Source of the DNA: Galeruca laticollis
Taxonomy: Eukaryota; Arthropoda; Insecta; Coleoptera; Chrysomelidae
Length of the DNA stretch: 64,000 nt
Assembly (NCBI GenBank): GCA_963921935.1
Contig: OY998176.1
Span: 171,736,445-171,800,444, forward strand
Direction: 5' to 3'
Under the pieces are notes generated by a model. It was not told the origin of the DNA. It saw only the letters and a program-made list of their open reading frames with translations, and searched no databases. Both the position numbers and the translations under genes were made by a program. Positions 22,200 through 33,462 of the stretch are shown in pieces; position 1 is the first letter of the stretch; the number at the start of each line of letters is the position of its first letter.

Positions 22200-23935
22200 T
22201 TTAACTATATATCCATAAACAAAAGTAAATACTTCATACATTATAAAGATTTATGCACATCATACATTTTTTTACCTTTAATTCTAATTCAAGAAAGGAG
22301 ATTTATTATATTAAAAAGTATAAAATTAATAAATACACACAACGCAAAAGTCTAGGGATATTTCTATAACTGGTCGTGTTTTTACCTGTAATTAACTTGA
22401 AAAAATACATTGTTTACATTGTTGTTTAATATGTCAAAAACATTAATTTTTTTGCAAAAAATAACAGAAAACTGAACAAACCAAAATATTCTCAAAATGA
22501 TTGTGTTTTCAAACGTCAAAAAAATACAAAAAATAAATTTAAAATAAAGTATGGCCACCATGTTGATTTATCACAGCTCTACATCTAACATTCATGCTCA
22601 AAATTACATTGTTAATATCTGCTTGAGGTATTTGTGTCCATTGTACTCTCAGAAGCTCTCGAAATTGAAACTAATTGTGAATGTTGCCCATAAGTGGAGT
22701 AATTCGTCGTTGGAGTATGTCCCATACGTGCTCAATGGGATTCAAGTCCGGTCACTGTGCTGGCCATTGCAATACATCAATACCCAACATGTGGCCGAGC
22801 ATTATCATGCATTAAGTGAAAGTTATCTCCAACAGCACCAGCAAATGGACGAACAACTGGTTGGAGAATAGTATCCAAATACTGCTGACTTGTGAGAAAG
22901 CCGCTTGGGAAAATGAGCTCAGTTCTTCCCTCAATAATGATTCCGCCCCATAACATTAATGTGCCATCTCTGTATGTGTACACTTCCTGCACATGTGGCA
23001 AGCGTTCCAAATTTCCGGGCTGTCTCCACACTCTCGTCCGACGAGAATATGGATGAAATACAAATCTAGACTCATCGGTGAATAAAACTGTATGCCTGTC
23101 ATTGTCAGCCCAATTCAGAAACTCTTGACACCAGGTTAATCGTGCAGTGCGATTGCCTCTAGACAGAGGTGGACATCTCAGAGGTCGCCGACTACGGAGA
23201 ATGGCTTCATGGAGACGATTCCTCACCATATTACTGCCAATTGTCATATTATGTGCACGCTGTAATTCATTAACCAACTCAGGTGCTGTGATTGTCGGTT
23301 GCCTTCTAGCGGTTAAAACTAAATACCGGTCTTGAGCGGCGGTGATAGAACGACCACGTCCTGGATGTAGCTCAGCTGGACTCCCAGTGTCTCTAAACTG
23401 ACGCCATAATCGACTTATGACGCTTTGCGAGACTCCCAACTGTTCGGCTACTTGGGTTTGTTGCACACCAGTTTGAAGTAGGCCCATCGCCCTATTCATC
23501 TCATCAACGTTAAATGTTGTCGTTCCATGGTAAAAACACGCTATCTTTAACACACCTACTAAGCAAGAACAGTATGAAATGACTAAAATCAGAATTAAAT
23601 AAAGCATTGAAATGTCAGTTTTTTCATCCTTTCTGAAAAACGTTCTAAAACACGTATTGTTATCTCTTTTGTAATTTTTTTATATAAAAGAGTAAGTATT
23701 TCCACTAACAGTTACAGTCGATGCAAGTTTATATGAGCTCGAAAATTTCTTTCATTAGCTTTAGGATTTTACAAAAATATCCCTAGACTTTTGCGCTGTG
23801 TGTATATTTAACAATTTATACCTTTTATATAATAAATCTCCTTTCTTGAATTAGATTTAAAGTTAAAAAATTATGACGTGTATTAATCTTTATAATGTAT
23901 GAAGTTTCGTAGGTATTCTTTTGCGCTTTAATATT
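22200..23935 (-). mobile_element. Tc1-like element with long (about 170-bp) terminal inverted repeats
   Basis: Left and right ends are inverted copies over about 170 bp; ATTCAAGAAAGGAGATTTAT and ACTTCATACATTATAAAG occur in both. A CGCAAAAG motif occurs at the inner end of each arm (22342, and 23795 inverted), again at the right outer end (about 23920), and degenerately at the left outer end. This recalls the inverted-repeat/direct-repeat layout of some Tc1 elements. Exact outer ends are uncertain by a few tens of bases. Confidence 0.8.
22660..23607 (-). pseudogene. Tc1-like transposase (DD34E), frameshifted near the end
   Basis: The open frame covers 22777-23607. It has an HTH pair at the N-terminus (GVQQTQVAEQLGVSQSVISR, then GRGRSITAAQDRYL). 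Catalytic residues are D in LFTDESRFVF, D in LMHDNARPH and, after a one-base shift near 22790, E in PDLNPIEHVWD. The frame also gains a TGA just before PDLNP. Met codons near 23500 (MNRAMGLLQTG) fit the family start better than the Met at 23607. The element is nearly intact but needs a frame correction to be active. Confidence 0.85.
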
Positions 23936-24162
23936 AAATTTACTATTTGTGATGTGTGATTTTTTTTCGTTTTATCCAGTTTTCCTAATTTATACAATTT
24001 TTGACCCCAGATAAGTATATGAAAATAAAATTTAAAAGCTGTACAAAAAGTACTGATATTAGTCCAAAATCTCTTGATGAGGTAGAAATAGGTGATGCAA
24101 GTACTGTATCTACTTATAATATTTTATTAAATACATTACTTAAACAGGGCTGAAAGAGAGTA

Positions 24163-24832
24163 CCGGGTGGGCAAATAAGCGAGGTCAGCGGCTGTATCTC
24201 AGAAACTAATGATCGTAGAAAGTTTCGATAAAAATTTTTATACGTAAAGTGGACAAAGGAAAATGCTGGAAATTATTTTCAAGTTTCCAAGATGGCCGCC
24301 AGTGAGCGCTTCCACAATCTTGAATTATATAAAGTTACGTTTCTCGCGATTTTCCCCAATGAATGTAACGATAAAGTATTTCCGTTTTAATGGTAACTTA
24401 AAGTCGAACAATTTTTCTCTATCTTTCGAAATAAAGTGGTGAGGGGTATTTGAATGTTGTTTTAAATAAATGCCTGTAATTTCGAAACGACTTAATGGAT
24501 TTGGATAAATTTGATATTATTGAAAAGAGCATTTCTTGGGCTTTTAGGTTTCTCGTAATCATGACAGTTGTGACAACACGGCCGCCGATAGAGGGCGTTA
24601 TTCGATATTATAACTAAAATTTTGGATTTTCTCAAAAAATTTAAATGCGATGATATGACCTTTTTAGACTAGAAAATATACAAATGACCAACCAATATGC
24701 CTGTGCAAACCACATCTTAATATCTATTCCTAACTCAAATTATTAAAAAAATACTAAACCTAGAAAACTCATATATCCCCATTTAAAAATGCATGGTTGC
24801 TTTACATAAGAAGGCAAGTAGTAGGCCATGGA
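24163..24832. repeat. left long inverted-repeat arm
   Basis: The inverse of 26507-27129. Shared blocks include GGCGGCCGTGT (inverted), GCAAGTAGTAGGCCA and CCCCATTTAAAAATGCAT. Confidence 0.88.
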
Positions 24833-24933
24833 CACGACAATCGCCTATCAAAAATATTGTCAAGTAACGTCAAACTTGTCAGACGCAGCCCAATATTGTT
24901 GATTGCGTATAATTTGAGTACTTTTTAATTAAA

Positions 24934-25268
24934 ATGCCTCTCACAAATAATAAAGCAGTTGACATAATTGCGATTAATTTCAAGTGTTTTCAAAATGCAG
25001 CTATGGTTGCAAGACAGTACGCGGCGGCACGGTATCCAGATCGCTGTCTTTATGGGAGAAGAATGTTTCTACACTTGGTACAGCGATTACGTGATACTGG
25101 AAGTTTTCGTCGTCCTAAACGTCGCGGGCGTGGCAATAGAAGGGACAAGGAAAACATTATCAATGTTTTGGCTTACATAGAATTTGATAGACATGTAGGA
25201 ACTAGAACATTGTCTTTAGACTTGGGAATAGCACGAACAACTGTTAGAAATATTTTGAAAGATTATAG
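24934..25268 (+). CDS. DUF4817/DDE_3 transposase, exon 1
   Basis: It starts at Met 24934, 100 bases inside the left arm, and ends at donor GTAAAT (25269). It encodes a DUF4817-type helix-turn-helix (ARQYAAARYPDRCLYGRRM, LVQRLRDTGSF) followed by basic RRPKRRGRGNRR and a second helical region (LSLDLGIARTTVRNILK). Exon-exon junction R|LHPYH restores the frame with the next exon. Confidence 0.85.
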
Positions 25269-25377
25269 GTAAATAATTTTAGCTTATTCCAAGTATCTTA
25301 GCACATACCCTCAAATACACAATTCAGTGTTATTCTGATTATATTATTTTTACGCATATGTTGTTTTTTACTTTTAG

Positions 25378-26112
25378 ATTACATCCTTACCACGTAGTCT
25401 TGCACCAGGTGCTAAATGAACAAGATTTCGATAATATATTAAATTATAGTCAATGGATGCTAGGCATGCTTGAGGAAAACAGGAACTTCGTAACGGAAAT
25501 TCTCTGGACCGACGAGAATACCTTTAGTAGTGATGGTAGAGTAAACCGTCATAATATGCATTATTGGTCCTCTGAAAATCCGCAAGAGTTAAGAGAAGTG
25601 CAGCACCAGGGATGCTGGAGCCTAAATGTGTCGTGCGGTATCATTGGGAACTGAATTATTGGACCCTATTTGTTTGATCAAGCTTTAACTGGTAACCGCT
25701 TCTTAGAGTTTTTGATCAACGACTTTCAAATTTTGTTGGAAGATGTGCCACTCACAACTAGGAGAACTATGTTTCTGCAATTAGATGGTTGTCCAGCACA
25801 TTATTCAATTAATATCCGAAACCATATTTACGGGACCTTTCTAGAACGCTGGATAGGAAGGGGAAGCCTATTTCCTTGGCCGGCAAGATCTCCCGACTTG
25901 ACATGTCTTGATTTTTACTTGTGGGGACACTTAAAAAAGACATTGTTCTTCAAACTCCACCAACAACACGAATGGACATGGAAAACAGAATTCGAAACTC
26001 AATTCGTCAACTATCAGCGGCAGAAATCGAGGCTGCGGTTCTGTCGACTCAAGAAAGACTGGAACAATATGTGGAATATGACGGAAGGCAATTTGAACAC
26101 AGAAGGCATTAA
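25378..26112 (+). pseudogene. DUF4817/DDE_3 transposase, exon 2, one stop and one frameshift
   Basis: The acceptor TTTTAG ends at 25377. The exon reads LHPYHVVLHQVL, D in LWTDENTFSSDG, then a TGA at about 25653 between IIGN and IIGPYLFD (probably a former Arg codon). D in LQLDGCPAHYS and D in SPDLTCLDFYLWG follow, giving a DD-D triad. After KK, a one-base slip in an A run near 25935 moves the C-terminus (TPPTTRMDMENRIRNS, YDGRQFEHRRH) to the other frame. With two lesions this copy is probably inactive. Confidence 0.8.
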
Positions 26113-26197
26113 TATTTTTTTAAAATCGGTTCTTTTCAGGACCACATTTTTATTTAAAAAGAAAATCGCTTAAAAATACGAAAATATGTGACTTATA

Positions 26198-26433
26198 CCC
26201 GATTTCACCAACCATTTCCTAGAGTTAGGCAATACCTAAGTCAGTTTTTAGAATTGGTAAATCCAATTTAGGTTTCACCAAGCACTAAGTAATACCTAAA
26301 GAGTAATAATATTAGGTATTTCCTATCATTCTTAGGTGTTTCTAAGCGCGCGGTGAAACATAATTTCCATTTAGCAATTCCAAAATCTGATTTAGGTATT
26401 ACTTAACTTTATGAACTGGTTGGTGAAATCGGG
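26198..26433. mobile_element. palindromic MITE nested in the long-inverted-repeat element
   Basis: CCCGATTTCACCAACCA at the left is matched by its complement at the right end, and the whole 236 bp folds back imperfectly around a centre near 26315. It lies between the transposase stop and the right arm. Confidence 0.75.
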
Positions 26434-26506
26434 CATTACAATCACAGCACTAAATAAACTAACATTTCTTGTGAATATTTTAGAGAGGAGTTTGCCTTTT
26501 ATTTCC

Positions 26507-27129
26507 GTGGCCTACTACTTGTCTTCTTATCGAAAGCAACCGATGCATTTTTAAATGGGGATATATGAATTTTCCTGGTTTAATATATTTTTAAATAATT
26601 TGAGTTAGGAAAAGGATATTAAGATGCAGTTTGCGCCTGCTTATTGGTAGGTCATTAGTCTATTTTCTAGTCTAAAAAAAGTGATATCATCGCATTTAAA
26701 TTTTCTGAGAAAATCCAATATTTTAGTTATAATATCGAATAAGGCCCTCTATCGGCGGCCGTGTCGGTCACAACTGTCATGACTACCAGAAATAAAAAAA
26801 CCCAGGAAATGCTCTATTCAATGATACCAAATTTATCCAAATCCATTAAACCGCTTCGAAGTTACAGGCATTTATTTAAAACAACATTCAAATACCCCCC
26901 CCCCCCACTTTATTTCAAAAGATAGAGAAAAATTGTTTTTACAAAAAATGTTCGATTTTAAGTTAACATTAAAACGCGAGAAACGCCCACTGGCAGCCAT
27001 TTTGGAAACTTGAAAATAATTTCCAGCATTTTCCCTTGCCCACTTTATCCATAAAATGTTTTACCGTAACTCTCTACGATCATTTGTTTCTGGGATACAG
27101 CCACTTACTTTGCTTATTTGCCCACCTTG
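26507..27129. repeat. right long inverted-repeat arm
   Basis: The inverse of 24163-24832. It contains a run of 12 C at about 26897 where the left arm has GTGAGGGG. Confidence 0.88.
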
Positions 27130-27279
27130 TACATCAATGAAGTGTGAATATTATTATTATTATTACATTTTAATCAAGGAAAGAGGAACAACTCCCTATT
27201 ATGCCCAAAACAAAAATTCAAAGGAAACATCAGTATGTTATCTTATGTAAATTAGCAAGTGCAAAGTGCACACACAGAA

Positions 27280-27281
<2 letters not shown>

Positions 27282-27319
<38 letters not shown>
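27282..27319. repeat. (AT)n microsatellite
   Basis: About 19 uninterrupted AT dinucleotides. Confidence 0.95.
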
Positions 27320-27323
<4 letters not shown>

Positions 27324-27369
27324 TAAAATACAAAAATAATACAAATATAAAACGAAGATAATGGAAGAT

Positions 27370-28660
27370 ACTCAGGTCAAGTCTATTTTTGAGAAAGTAT
27401 TAGTCGAGGTGTAGAAACTATATCAACATCCAAATCGTTGCAAGTATCAAATATTCTATTTGATAAAAAATTCTGTCTCTGCCTAATAACAAAGTTTTCT
27501 TTTTTAAGTTTGATCTGATGACCTAAGGTGATTATCCCAATTTAGAATGAACATGTTGTCTAAATTTCCGAAATTGTACTTTAGTATCTTGAATGTGGTT
27601 ATTAGATCTCCACGATGTCGGCGAAGTTCAAAGGAAGTTGAATTGGCCATAGACAGCCTTTCTGTATAGGAGGGTCTTCTCGGACCAAAAGGAATCTGTG
27701 TAGCTTTCTTTGAATGTTTTCCACCATGTTGGCTCAGAGTATTCTAGAATGAGTCTCACATAAGTAGTGCACAATCTGCAAAACAATTAAAACAAAACTT
27801 TTGAAGAGCACCTCTGAATAAGATATAGTCCAGTGTTAGCCCGTTTATGCTCAGATGTAATATGATCAGACCAGGTTAGTCGATTGTTTATAATGACTCC
27901 TAGATCGTTGTGAGAATATACCGAATTTAATGGTTGTCCATTGATAAAGTACTGCACAAGAGGGTTGTTTTTAGCGATTTGAAGGACCACGCACTTATTA
28001 GTATTCAAGGTTATTAACCATTCAGAGCACCACACTAAGATAGAGTCCAAATCTTCCTGGATAATTCGCTGGTTGGTGATTGGATTAGCATAGATTTTTG
28101 TGTCATCAGCATAGAAAGATATTTTGCTTGAGTAGTAAATAAGATCACTGATGTAAACAGTAAAAAGCAAAAGGGCAAGTACTGAGCCTTGTGGTACTCC
28201 ACTTTTCACTAATCTATCTTGTGAGAGATCTTTGCCGACTCTAACTTTATAGTATCGATCCATCAAGAAATTCTCAATCCTAATTGCCTCGGATGCTAAA
28301 GTGGTGAAGTTTGTGAAAAAATCTCTGCTGAGGTACACGATCAAAAGCTTTGGAAAAGTCCAAATGAATAATATAAACGGGCTGCAAGTTGTTAAAAGAT
28401 AATGTCCAATCAGTGTAGTAGGTTGGTTAACGTGGAGCAGCCTGGGACAAAACCATGTTGTTGTGTTGGTATTACATTTTCTTCAGGAAGAAACCTGGTC
28501 AACTTTTCTGAAACAATGGCTTCCATAACCTTACTGACTATTGGCAACAAACTTTTTGAGCGATAGTTGTTTGAGTCCAATTTGTTACCCTTTTTAAAAA
28601 TAGGGGCGATAGATGCTAATTTCCAGCCTTTATTTGAAAAAGATTATAAGTAGATGTAGT
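27370..28660 (-). mobile_element. non-LTR retrotransposon fragment (jockey/CR1-like RT)
   Basis: Minus-strand RT motifs run from about 28650 (IFKKGNKLDSNNYR) through SKVMEAIVSEKL, a D-F-S-K-A-F-D segment in a shifted frame near 28345, the ORF below, and a post-RT region ending near 27400 (RQNFLSNRIFDTCNDL). No endonuclease is attached, so the copy is 5'-truncated. Confidence 0.75.
27787..28344 (-). pseudogene. non-LTR reverse transcriptase, core part
   Basis: This is a 185-residue ORF with SGVPQGSVLALLLFTVYI (RT block), FYADDTKIYA (catalytic ADD) and LNTNKCVVLQIAKN. The ORF begins after the first catalytic Asp block because of a frameshift, and ends at a stop after SSKVLF. It covers only the middle of the RT. 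Confidence 0.8.
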
Positions 28661-28984
28661 AGTACTTATGTCACCCTATACGTCATATGATTTGATATAA
28701 CAACTTTTATAAGAGGTGTACATGTATCACCTATTTTTACCTCGTCAAGAGGTTTTTGGACTGATTGATTTATACAAAACAGTAATATTGTTCAAATCTT
28801 CACATATTTGAACAAATGACATACAACTATTAAAAATTACTTGGTATAAGTGACAAGCATAAAAACATTACATAATAAATTAGACAGCATAAAGTTATTG
28901 CTCATGTGAAAAATATTCAGATCTAATTTTAGTTCAATACATCAATACCCAATTGTTATGTCTACTATAATCATTGGCAAAACA
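28661..28984. other. AT-rich spacer between two LINE fragments
   Basis: No ORF or repeat was recognised. Confidence 0.4.
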
Positions 28985-29216
28985 TATAAACTGAACCTTC
29001 ATTAATATATACACTCTAAAACAGGAAATAAATGTCAATTATTGGTGCCTAGACACCATACTGCACTTTTTGAAAAAAATCTAGAGTATCTGGGATGTAA
29101 ATTTTATAATATCCTTCCAGAGGATATAAAAAACAGTAATTTCTACAATTTTAAAAATAAACTAAAGCAGTTTTTACTAGGAAAAAACTACTACACCATA
29201 GAGGAGTTTTTTAATT
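28985..29216 (+). pseudogene. LINE ORF2 C-terminal tail
   Basis: It reads LLVPRHHTALFEKNLEYLG, then FYNILPEDIKN and KLKQFLLGKNYYTIEEFFN before the stop at 29216. This is the characteristic end of many jockey/CR1-like ORF2 proteins in arthropods (I.LP..IK....FK..LK..L....YYSI.EFL). A frameshift lies near 29030. Confidence 0.6.
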
Positions 29217-29333
29217 GATAAATTGTCTTTCTGTTGTTACCTGCTATGAATCTGCCAAAAATTGTTTTGTTTTTGTGGAACTGTTTTCATTATTTTTAAG
29301 GATTGTCTGTGGTCTACGATGTAAACAATTATA

Positions 29334-29901
29334 TAGTAAAAACCAAATAAAGTTGCGTTTACGTCACCAAGGGCGTATTTCTATCGCATGTGTGGCTACA
29401 TTTCTATCGAAAAGTGCATATACTTAAATTTGTTAATTAATCGGTTCTAAAGATAACCCAATCAATAAAAAAACTTTTGTACCATAATAATGTATAATCA
29501 ATATAGCTTTATTGGGTTTAGACGTCCCTCGATGTAAACATTTGTGTTAAAATTTTCATAAAGAAGCCTCCAATTATTGACGGTAAAATAGTCACTGCCA
29601 GAAATAATGTCATGTTGCCGCGTTGTTTGTGACTTTTCTACTCGTGTATTGTCATCGATTTCTGAGGTTATAGTTACAAACAAAAAACGTAAATGAAAAA
29701 ACTCCACACTATATTAAACGAAAACTATCAAACTATCGATAATTTTGTAGTTTTCATTTATAATATTGTGAAATTTTCTACATTTACGTTTTTTGTTGAT
29801 TTCAGTTATTTTCTGTTAATTTCCATATTTCGTGAACACTCTGACAACGCTACAAATGTTCACAATGATGACGTAAACGCAACTTTATTTGGTTTTTACT
29901 A
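29334..29901. mobile_element. MITE with 38-bp terminal inverted repeats
   Basis: The ends TAGTAAAAACCAAATAAAGT and complement continue inverted through GCGTTTACGTCA. TATA flanks both sides. A second internal inverted pair (AAAAAACGTAAATG near 29684 and CATTTACGTTTTTT near 29780) is present. There is no coding sequence. Confidence 0.75.
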
Positions 29902-30227
29902 TATATGTGTATATATGTGAATATATATGTATGTGTGTTTTGTGACATGTTTCACTATAACTGTTGTATAATTTTTTTGTGCAATATTTTTTTATGTGAA
30001 ATAAATTACTTTCTTTCTTTCTTTCTATATAAATGATCTTAATTTTTGGCCTATTTTAATAATAACATGTTTTTTATAGAAATAGTTTTTGATGTGTATA
30101 TATTATATATTGAACATTAACAGGTTAAATACATTCTCAATTTTTGGAAATTTCTTTCATAATTATTTGTTTTAAACTACACAATAAAAATATTGGAATA
30201 TTTATTTTCATTTCTTGGTATACTTAC

Positions 30228-30394
30228 TACAACTAAACCATCTTCTATAGAAAATTTGCCTTCAATTTCCCTTAAGTCTGGAATAATGTGCATACAGTTG
30301 ATGCAGCAGTATGTAAAAAAATCCAAAACAACTATTTTTCCACGGAGATGTTTGGCAAATGAGAGAGGTTCAGTGGTATTAAACCATTCCAATC
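30228..30394 (-). CDS. NHLRC2: NHLRC2 homologue, exon 2 (thioredoxin fold)
   Basis: The acceptor CTTTAG (30395-30400) and donor GTAAGT (30222-30227) bound 167 bases in phase with both neighbours. It reads GLEWFNTTEPLSFAKHL, then KIVVLDFFTYCCINCMH. The C-C-I-N-C stretch is the thioredoxin-like redox motif of NHLRC2. It ends DGLVV, joining VGVHS of exon 3. The 26-kb intron on its downstream side and the 15-kb intron upstream separate this small exon from both partners. Confidence 0.92.
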
Positions 30395-30400
30395 CTAAAG

Positions 30401-30713
30401 ATATAAAAAAATTAATATGGCTAACAGACTTTCCTACAAATTATCTATAGATTAGAACAAAGACAAACAAAACTCTAATAAACGTCAAGTATCAACATAA
30501 GGTCATAGATCATGTCAAATAATAATCATCATTCAATGAATATATTATGTCAAGTTGTTGATCTTCCAAAGGGGTTTTGGTTGTCAATAAATATGTACAC
30601 ATTGGGAAAGCTGGGGACCCTGATAGACATTCACTCTGTACAGTGTAGATTGGAACAATGATATGGATGGATTTTGTCAAAATGTTTGCATGTTTACTGG
30701 CATTGATTTTATA
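30401..30713. other. NHLRC2 intron 1, downstream end
   Basis: There is unremarkable AT-rich sequence next to exon 2 before the duplicated hAT end starts. Confidence 0.5.
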
Positions 30714-32975
30714 GAGGTAATGTGATGTTGGGAGGTGCAATTTGAAGGGGCTGCAGTGCATGGGAGCATGCTTATTTTCTTGGTTGAGGTACGTATCAGG
30801 GATGTTGCAGATGCCGATATTTTCACATACGCGGATGCGGAGTTTAGCAGGCTCACATCCACAGATGCAGATGCGGATGTATAAGATATTTTGTAAATAA
30901 AGTCTATTAATGAAGAATTAAAACAATGACAACGTAATTATTAACATTTTTATTGTAATCAAACATAATTAAGTACTTATTTTTATGTTAAATATAAGTA
31001 ATGTATAATCATTATACATGTAACAAATTTTTTAAACTTCACCTACTGTTTTTTATATCAGTAATTGAATTTAAAAATAGGAGCATTATACTTGATGAAG
31101 AGTAGTATTGCCGCCTTTTCTGATTCAAGTCTGTTACGCAGAGGTTTGTAAATTAATCCCGCGCTACTAAATAGTTGTTCGCTAGGAACACTGCCCGGTG
31201 GAGCAGATAAAAATCTTCGTACTATCGGCGATAATACCTTAAATTCCCCTCGATGTACACTCCACCAGTTTAAAGGATTTTCATTCACATTTATTCTTTT
31301 TTTAGTACGGTAAGCGAGTAACTCTTTTTTGAGTACAGCTTCAATGCTACCATTTTCTGGCTCATCTTGACTCTCGTCTTCACTTGACGAATCTAACATC
31401 ATAGCCAGGTCGTTTTGTAAGCATGGCTTTTTGTTGAAACCTGAAGTCCCTGGTCCTAGTTGTTCCGTATCATTTTCCGTGCAATCAGTTATTTTAATTA
31501 TTTTAGCCCTTTTGGCATTGGTATTAAGAGATTCAAAATTGTCATTCTCAGTATTTATCATTTTTAAAATGTCATCTTTAATCTTTTCTTCAGTCACCGG
31601 TGTGAAAAATTTGTGCTTATAGCGAGGATCTAAGTAGGTAGCGATGGTATATAAATTGTTTTCTCCCAAGCTAGAAAACTTTGTTGAAAGTTCGTTTTTC
31701 AAAGTCGTAACAGCCTGACGAATCGGATCAAACTCTTGCGATCTTGTTAAATAGTCATCAACTTTTTTTTCAAGCATTTGTATTATCGGTATCACAGATG
31801 AAATAAGAGCACAAGAGCTGCTCAGTTCCCGCGTTGCTTCCTCAGAGGTAATGTGATGTTGGGAGGTGCAATTTGAAGGGGCTGCAGTGCATGGGAGCAT
31901 GCTTATTTTCTTGGTTGAGGTACCTATCAGGGATGTTGCAGATGCCGATATTTTCACATACGCGGATGCGGAGTTTAGCAGGCTCACATCCGCAGATGCA
32001 GATGCGGATGTATAAGATATTTTGTAAATAAAGTCTATTAATGAAGAATTAAAACAATGACAACGTAATTATTAACATTTTTATTGTAATCAAACATAAT
32101 TAAGTACTTATTTTTATGTTAAATATAAGTAATGTATAATCATTACACATGTAACAAATTTTTTAAACTTCACCTACTGTTTTTTATATCAGTAATTGAA
32201 TTTAAAAATAGGAACATTATACTTGATGAAGAGTAGTATTGCCGCATTTTCTGATTCAAGTCTGTTACGCAGAGGTTTGTAAATTAATCCCGCGCTACTA
32301 AATAGTTGTTCGCTAGGAACACTGCCCGGTGGAGCAGATAAAAATCTTCGTACTATCGGCGATAATACCTTAAATTCCCCTCGATGTACACTCCACCAGT
32401 TTAAAGGATTTTCATTCACATTTATTCTTTTTTTAGTACGGTAAGCGAGTAACTCTTTTTTGAGTACAGCTTCAATGCTACCATTTTCTGGCTCATCTTG
32501 ACTCTCGTCTTCACTTGACGAATCTAACATCATAGCCAGGTCGTTTTGTAAGCATGGCTTTTTGTTGAAACCTGAAGTCCCTGGTCCTAGTTGTTCCGTA
32601 TCATTTTCCGTGCAATCAGTTATTTTAATTATTTTAGCCCTTTTGGCATTGGTATTAAGAGATTCAAAATTGTCATTCTCAGTATTTATCATTTTTAAAA
32701 TGTCATCTTTAATCTTTTCTTCAGTCACCGGTGTGAAAAATTTGTGCTTATAGCGAGGATCTAAGTAGGTAGCGATGGTATATAAATTGTTTTCTCCCAA
32801 GCTAGAAAACTTTGTTGAAAGTTCGTTTTTCAAAGTCGTAACAGCCTGACGAATCGGATCAAACTCTTGCGATCTTGTTAAATAGTCATCAACTTTTTTT
32901 TCAAGCATTTGTATTATCGGTATCACAGATGAAATAAGAGCACAAGAGCTGCTCAGTTCCCGCGTTGCTTCCTCA
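30714..32975. repeat. direct tandem duplication, 1131-bp unit, two copies
   Basis: Copies 30714-31844 and 31845-32975 are nearly identical; I see only a handful of single-base differences. Each unit contains 83 bp of DNA outside the hAT left end, the hAT terminus (CAGGGATG at 30797 and 31928) and about 1050 bp of hAT 3' coding sequence. The downstream copy is the one continuous with the rest of the hAT element. Confidence 0.95.
31058..31844 (-). pseudogene. duplicate hAT transposase C-terminal part
   Basis: An open frame equal to residues of the neighbouring copy, including NPLNWWSVHRGEF and SVPSEQLFSSAG (hAT dimerisation domain). Upstream it runs into flanking DNA at 31845-31987, giving a chimeric N-terminus with no transposase function. 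Confidence 0.9.
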
Positions 32976-33462
32976 AAAGGTCCCAGTAATTGAATGAAAC
33001 TTTCAATCATTTTCCATTCTTCTGGTAGAATAGGGTCAATTTCATTATCATTATTGTAAAGACTCGAGCATCCTTTACCTTTGAAAAACGCTCGAACATG
33101 TAGAATGTACTGTTCCATCGCGTTACACAATCTTGAAACACTTTCAGGTGCGGTTGATTCAGTCTGTCCTGAATTGATTGCAGTTGTTTCTGGGCAATGG
33201 TACAGTGATTGAAATGGGTCGAAATTCTCTTACATTTTTGTTTTAGTATTTTTATGTTTTCTTGAGAACCTAAACAACTACGGATAGCTAGTTGTATCTT
33301 GTGAACAGTACAGTCTATATCATTTAATGCTGCTAATCGCCCGGCTCGTTTCATATTAGACCCTTCATCTCTGATTAGGCAATGCAGTTGTTCTTTTTTT
33401 AAAATTCCATTCAGAGAGCATGTTACTGAATTTTTCAGCAATTATGTCACCAGTGTGACGGC
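32189..33462 (-). pseudogene. hAT element 1 transposase, middle and C-terminal part
   Basis: From the retroelement junction it reads HTGDIIAEKFSNMLSEWN, LIRDEGSNMKRAGR (second catalytic Asp region), VFQDCVTRWNSTFYM, FDPIRQAVTTLKNEL, TYLDPRYKHKFF, then NPLNWW and SVPSEQLFSSAG (hAT C-terminal dimerisation domain with the catalytic Glu). Frames shift near 33400 and near 33060. It resembles ZBED-type hAT transposases. Confidence 0.88.

Larger units (their letters stand above)
24163..27129 (+). mobile_element. Tc1/mariner-like element with very long inverted repeats and an intron-containing transposase
   Basis: It is flanked by TA (24161-24162, 27130-27131). The left arm is about 670 bp (24163-24832) and the right arm about 623 bp (26507-27129), imperfect inverted copies whose tips read GGTGGGCAAATAAGC. 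Between them are a spliced transposase gene and a nested MITE. Typical Tc1/mariner elements have repeats of roughly 20-200 bp, so the arms are unusually long. Confidence 0.88.
28985..30026 (+). mobile_element. non-LTR retrotransposon 3' end with nested MITE
   Basis: A 3' RT tail (below) is followed by an untranslated region and ends in a TTTC-type simple tail (about 30010-30026), as LINE 3' ends do. A MITE (29334-29901) splits the untranslated region. Confidence 0.65.
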
